From positions 28,201,001 through 28,265,000 of the forward strand of contig NC_016131.3 of the NCBI RefSeq assembly GCF_000005505.3: a stretch of DNA of 64,000 nucleotides. The letters are read 5' to 3'. A model generated the notes under the pieces. It was given only the letters and a program-made list of their open reading frames with translations, did not search any database and was not told where the DNA came from. The position numbers were made by a program, and so were the translations under genes. Of the stretch, positions 59,101 to 64,000 are shown piece by piece. The stretch's first letter is position 1. Each line of letters begins with the position of its first letter. The DNA comes from Brachypodium distachyon (Eukaryota; Streptophyta; Magnoliopsida; Poales; Poaceae).

Positions 59101-62100
59101 AACCTTACCACATCTCTGTCCACAGCATGGGCATATGGTAAGTGGAATCAACCATTCTTCCTTTCAGCAAATTTTGTGTAGCCAATCTTCTGTTGCTTTG
59201 TATGTAAAGTGGGTTTCTTTTGTGTTCAGCTTTTAATCTATTACTAAGATTAACATGGTTTATCTTCTTGTAGCTTGATTCAGCAGGTACATAAATTTCT
59301 AGTGGACATGCGTAACCCCAATGATACAAGAAGTGTAAGACTAATTTCCTTATAACATAGCTATAAGCTAGCATTACATTATTCTAGTACACGGTCTGGT
59401 TCTATCTGCTTGATTTCAACCTCACTGATATAAGCCAGTTTTAAAGGAACATGTAAGAGCAATCACATGCTCTTTTTAATAAAGAAGCAATAGGGACCCA
59501 AATCTATGTCGCGAGGACTTGAATTTGGGTGGTCGGATTGTGCGGCCACTTGCCGACCCAACGAGCTAGGGTCACTTCCTACTGATATAAGACATGATGC
59601 AGATTTCTTTTCTGAAGGAAAATCAGTAAGGGAACATGACACATGTTTTCTGGATTTGTTGGGGATTGGTACAAGGATGTGAGTTCACTGGGGATTGTTA
59701 GAAATAAGGATGTGAGTTTGTTAGGAAGGGTAATTTTCTCTCCAATTTTATGCAGTTTCCGGACTACCTATGGTAAGTGGAGAGGTGGGGTGGAGGTTGT
59801 GTAGTGAGCAGTGTGTTGAATAAAGTTTTTTTCCTGATTTTCTTCACTTATTCTTAGTGGTGTTATGGGGAAGGAGTATGAGAATAGAGAACACAACGGT
59901 CTAGTGCTTTTGTTATGATAGTGACATAGTGTAGAATTTATTTTTAAGGTTTGCCAGTCTCTTTATTTTCATCATATATTTTTTGATGAAATAAATCTGA
60001 CGGCAACAACATTTACTTGTTAGCTTGGATTAAACTTGCTTAATGTGATTACCTTTAGCGAAATACTGAAACTAAATATGGAATTTAGTTTTATGAAGAA
60101 TAGAAATTAGTTCTACAACAAGGATTTCCCGTTGGGTTTTATTTTGCCTGTTCTCACCGCCTATAGTTTTTCCTCAATTTTCATCTTGTAGTACCGCTTA
60201 TTCAAGTTCGTTTCTTACAGATGGGTTTGGATTTTAGCATAAAGGCTATTTATACTGGCATTTGGATTGCTGCTGTTTCTCTCTTTATGGAGTTGCTGGG
60301 TTTCAATACCAAAAAGTGGATAACTGCTGGAGGTTTTGGGACAGTATTGCTTACGCTTGCTGGTCGCGAGGTACGAAAAAACCTCTGGTGTTGATAGCAT
60401 AATTTTGTGCCACAGCACTACTAACTTTCTCAATTCATTGCAGATTTTGACCAACTTCATCTCAAGTGTTATGATCAATGCCTCCCGTCCATTTGTTGTA
60501 AATGAGTGGATCACTACAAAGATAGATGGTGTTGAGGTCACTGGTGTAGTTGAGGTCAGTATCTTGTGTGCTTTATTTCATGTGGATATACTTTTCTGTC
60601 TGTTTCATTTTGTGTACTTACTTAATCAATAGCCATCCAGTTCTGTAGTTATTTCTACCTTAATACAAAACTTTGTTTTTATATACTGATACCAGTTACA
60701 CTCTCATACCCAATATTGTGGATGCTTCATCTTATCAACACACTGACTTAACTAATTTGATTTTCAGCATGTTGGCATGTGGTCTCCAACAGTTATTAGA
60801 GGTGATGATAGAGAAGCTATATATATTCCTAATCATAAGTTCACAGTGTCTATATTGAGAAATAACACTCGAAGGAGCCATTGGCGTATTAAGACCTATC
60901 TTGCGATAAGTCACATGGATGCTGGAAAAATTGGTGTAACCACTCCTCGCTCTTCCACTTGTTTTCTCAGTGTATTAAGTCCTATCTTCACCCTGTCTCT
61001 GTTTTCCTTTGGCAGGTAATTGTTGCGGACATGAGGAAAGTGTTGGCAAAAAATCATCAGATAGAACAACAGAAGCTACATAGAAGAGTATTTTTTGAGC
61101 AAATTGATCCAAAAACTCAAGCTCTCATGGTGCTTTGTCATATTAAGTAATCCGTCTTTTGGTTTAAGGGGGCTTGTCCTGTGGAATTGGCGCTTCTGAA
61201 AATTTGAAAAGTTCACGAGAACTTCCATAAAATTATCAAATTATCTATGCATCAAGATGCAAGCTTTCTGTTTTCTCAAAATAAAAAAATATCTCGAATT
61301 AATTGTACTACCATGAAGGGCTTATTGCACAACCGCGCAATCAACTTCAAATATCTATTGGCGAAAAAAAGACAAGTTTGAATATGTATCCAAACTTAAT
61401 TTTACGTCTTCAAATATCTTTTGAGTACCTTCTTAAAATATTACACCACCTTATATTCTCACTTTGAATTTTACACTATTCCTGAACTCCTAATTATCTA
61501 AGGTTGGCATCATTTTGTTGTGTTGTCCTGTAGATTTTCGTATCCTGCTTCGTGAAGACTACACATCTTGAGGAGTATCTTAATGTCCAGGTAATGTATG
61601 TGTATCTGTAATTCCGTATGTGTTCCTATATACTCTGCTTGCAATAGAACATGGTTACATATGAAAGGAGCGAGTGTAGAGTTTGAAAATAAGAAGGGAA
61701 CTGTATTGGATACACGAAGAGAGGCAAATAGCATGTCTTAGTGTTAGCCCCGGAGACTTAAATTTGAAACTTACGTATGAGATTGCATGAATATCCATGC
61801 ACAATGTTTACTCCAAATGCTTAACTTATGATCAGTCCAACGTGTGATGCTTCATTTATCATTGTTGCCCCCCTGCCATATTATGATCTGTCCAATGTGT
61901 GATGCTACAGAAGAGTTTTTTGTTTCCTCCGTAGATGAAGTTTGGGAGGAGCAGCCTAGAATGCCATTTTTGCATGATTTTATTTATTTTTATCAACATT
62001 TAGGTAGCCCTAACGAACAATTGATACTGGTGTCCTCCAGTACGTCAAAATAGCTGATACACTTTTTTGATGTTCCAATACACAACAGGAGGATGTTTTG

Positions 62101-62766
62101 TTGGATTTTCTTAGAATAGTTGGCCATCACAGGGCAAGGCTTGCTACCCAAACTCGAACAGTTCAGAAATCATATGGCAATGCAGACATCGATAACATTC
62201 CTTTCGGAGAGGAAATGTATAATCGTGTACGTGGTCGTCCACTTCTGATTGATACCTCTGCCAAGATCAGTGAAGGCAAGTCTAAATCTCGATCAGCATC
62301 ACGTGAAGAGCACAAATTCAAGACAAGTGCATCAGTAGAGACCAAGTCAGCTTCACATGATAGTCCTAGTTTAAGCAACTCGGATAAGAAGGAACATAAA
62401 AAGGTGGTGACAGAAGATGATTTGATGGCGGATATTAAGAATGATCATGTGACGTCAAGAACACCATCTCCATCCACAGAAAATGTTGATCCTGTCTCGT
62501 CAACTTCTATGTCTGGTAAAGGGGAGCCTCGAGGATCTGAGATCACAGAACGGCAAGGAGATGGGTCCGTTTCTCTAGCTAATCCTAAGAAAGAAAGTAG
62601 ACCTGCCTTGGAAGATAACATTGTTCTTGGTGTAGCTCTCGAGGGCTCCAAGAGGACACTCCCCATTGAAGAAGGAATTGATCCTCATCTACCCGAAACT
62701 GAGCCAGACACAGTAGAAGTTGGCTCATCACCCAAGGATAAGAAAGGTCAAAGCCACACACTTTGA
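56187..62766 (+). CDS. MscS-like mechanosensitive ion channel, plastid MSL2/MSL3 type (N-terminal exon not included)
   Basis: Exons from the first secure one: 56187-56344, 56974-57094, 57185-57279, 57424-57537, 59274-59334, 60221-60370, 60444-60554, 60768-60935, 61016-61129, 61534-61590 and 62089-62766. In phase, 608 residues plus a missing N-terminus. Membrane helices include [47 protein letters not shown] and [19 protein letters not shown]. The pore-lining MscS segment is [19 protein letters not shown], followed by the beta domain ([35 protein letters not shown]) and a long charged tail with the conserved [19 protein letters not shown]. Arabidopsis MSL2/3 sit in the plastid inner envelope, relieve osmotic stress and influence plastid division. 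The tail's Ser/Lys/Glu-rich part is probably disordered. The intron 57538-59273 carries two SINEs. Confidence 0.9.
58936..59045 (-). mobile_element. tRNA-derived SINE in MSL intron
   Basis: On the minus strand, A-box TGGCTCAGTGG (59034-59024) is followed ~32 bases later by B-box-like GGATCCGACCTC (58992-58981), then a short A-rich end near 58935. Spacing and boxes fit RNA polymerase III promoters of plant SINEs. Confidence 0.65.
59470..59577 (-). mobile_element. tRNA-derived SINE in MSL intron
   Basis: On the minus strand, A-box-like TAGCTCGTTGGGT near 59568 and B-box-like AATTCAAGTCCTC near 59525-59513, then an A/T-rich tail near 59475. A different family from the copy 0.5 kb upstream. Confidence 0.6.
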
Positions 62767-63895
62767 GGTCGATCAAGAGAAGGCTGACAGGAGGAATCTT
62801 GATTCTTGACAGGTGATCCAAGTTCAAACAGGGTCCTTGCCAAAGATTTGTCACCATGCCCATCTTTTTTGTGTGCTGGTGCAAATGCCATCTATTCCAC
62901 AATTCACATTTTTTTTGTAATAAACCTGTTGATAAAATGTAGCTCAGTTTACTGGTATAAAAAAGAGAGATAAAATGTAGCTTAGTCGTAGCAGTTAAGC
63001 CCATAAAAACCGCGTACAGATGTTGTTTTGTATGTGTGGTGCAGCAGCTGCTGCATCGTTGTAATTGAGCCGATTTGTGTTGGTTCTTGCATATGTGTCT
63101 GGGTCTGGAAACAGTTTCTTTGGATGATGTTATCACAAGCATTGTACCAACCTGAAAACAGAGCCTGTCCTGCACGTTCGTCCATCTCATTTTCAAAGAA
63201 CAAAGCAAATTCCACGAATTTCATCAAATCTAACTGCTCATCTACGGCAGATGCGAGCGATCACCAGTTCACTGCTTACGGTATCTTGATCCAGCTCTGT
63301 CATAATATTAGTTTCCAAAAACACTGTCCATCTGACGTAATCAGTGGAGGGTGCCACGTGGTTTTTCGATGCGGCGAGGATCTTCTTCGGTTGCTTCCGT
63401 TGGAGTGTATGTGGCGTGTTTGCTTCATCGTTTCTGTCTTTTTGTCTTCATCGTTTCTGTCTTTTTGTCGACTACGGAATCTTTGTCCCCTTTTGTAGGT
63501 TTTTCGTCTGATTTTCCCTAATTAACCGGATAATTTTATTTTTTCTATAATGAAATGTAGAACTCCCTGCACTTTGAGGTGTCAAATAGTAGAAGCAATT
63601 TTAAGCTAAAAAAAATAGTAGAAGCAACTCGACTGGACGTTGCCAGCCATGCCCCAGTAGGCCTGACCTGTCAGCGACAAGGCAACAAAGCCGCCGTGAC
63701 TTTTTCTTTTTTGAGAGGACAAAGCCACCGTGACTAGACCTGACCGAACCCCGCACTGCGGCACAACTAGTTCTCGCCCAGCCCGGCGCGCGCGGCCCGT
63801 ACCCTCCGGCGCCCGTTCCTCCTCCACCCACCCCCAAAATCCCATTCCCATTCCGCATCGATCGAATCCCGGAACCACGAATCGGCGGCGGCGCG
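62767..63895. other. MSL 3'UTR, intergenic sequence and HSP110 promoter/leader
   Basis: MSL 3'UTR probably to ~62960. A 23-bp tandem duplication lies at 63424-63469. From ~63720 the sequence is C-rich leader for the gene starting at 63896. I looked for clean heat-shock elements (alternating nGAAn) and did not find a convincing one. Confidence 0.45.
63424..63469 (+). repeat. 23-bp perfect tandem duplication
   Basis: TTCATCGTTTCTGTCTTTTT plus GTC is repeated without gap or mismatch at 63424-63446 and 63447-63469. Confidence 0.95.
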
Positions 63896-64000
63896 ATGAG
63901 CGTGGTGGGCTTCGACGTCGGCAACGACACCCTGGTGGCGGCGGCGGCGCGGCAGCGGGGCATCGACGTGCTCCTCAACGCCGAGTCCAAGCGCGAGTCC
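63896..64000 (+). CDS. HSP110/Hsp70-superfamily chaperone, N-terminal 35 residues (truncated by window)
   Basis: The ATG at 63896 opens MSVVGFDVGNDTLVAAAARQ, continuing to RGIDVLLNAESKRES at the window edge. This is the start of the Hsp70-type ATPase domain: the first phosphate-binding loop (GFDxGN in place of canonical Hsp70 GIDLGTT) and the next strand (NAESKRES for NDESxRxTP). The GFD-GN form is characteristic of cytosolic HSP110/SSE-type nucleotide exchange factors (Arabidopsis Hsp70-14/15/16). The remainder, including the linker and substrate domain, lies outside the window. Confidence 0.85.
   Translation, partial: MSVVGFDVGNDTLVAAAARQRGIDVLLNAESKRES

Noticed and set aside
63150..63240. 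Possible heat-shock elements upstream of the HSP110 gene
   Set aside because: TTC and GAA triplets occur but not in the required 2-base alternation, and they are ~650 bases from the start codon.

Overview
This is plant nuclear DNA from a grass, most likely a compact-genome Pooideae species such as Brachypodium (inference). The evidence is: intron-rich genes with GT-AG introns; a plant polyubiquitin gene with a long 5'UTR intron; R2R3-MYB, FAR1-related and plastid MscS-like families; GC-rich first exons; and many Stowaway MITEs with the CTCCCTCCGTCC-type terminus usual in grasses. I see no bacterial, viral, CRISPR or rRNA/tRNA features.

Layout. 1-1.3 kb is intergenic. 1.3-6.1 kb (-) is an eight-exon BTB/POZ gene, divergent from a pentameric polyubiquitin gene (TATA ~6.7 kb, CDS 7.67-8.81 kb, +). 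9-13.9 kb is intergenic and holds a four-copy 80-bp tandem repeat and a complete 319-bp miniature LTR retrotransposon with a target-site duplication. 14.0-15.0 kb (+) is a single-exon short-chain dehydrogenase. 15.9-18.9 kb (-) is a frameshifted FAR1-related (MULE-derived) pseudogene. 20.7-22.7 kb (-) is a GAMYB-like R2R3-MYB. 24.25-24.99 kb is a TIR element carrying an RNase H fragment. 26.4-29.0 kb (+) is a GT31 beta-1,3-galactosyltransferase with 11 exons. 31.1-39.4 kb (+) is a long coiled-coil protein with a SCAB-like C-terminal domain (20 coding exons). 41.9-46.0 kb (+) is a DUF1218-type membrane protein gene whose first intron contains a ~2.8-kb inverted-repeat element filled with a 21-bp minisatellite; its stop codon lies in a Stowaway MITE. 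47.5-47.9 kb (+) is a small protein of unknown function. 48.7-53.1 kb (-) is an LRR/RNI-like gene, divergent from an organellar MscS-like channel gene (to 62.8 kb, +). At the right edge (63.9 kb, +) begins an HSP110/Hsp70-like gene.

These are independent eukaryotic genes, not an operon; no common pathway is evident. Two divergent pairs (BTB/polyubiquitin and LRR/MSL) may share promoters. Exon models were built by hand from splice signals, and phases were checked to stay in frame throughout unless stated. The most unusual structure is the minisatellite-bearing inverted-repeat element inside the DUF1218 gene. I found no obviously new multi-gene system.
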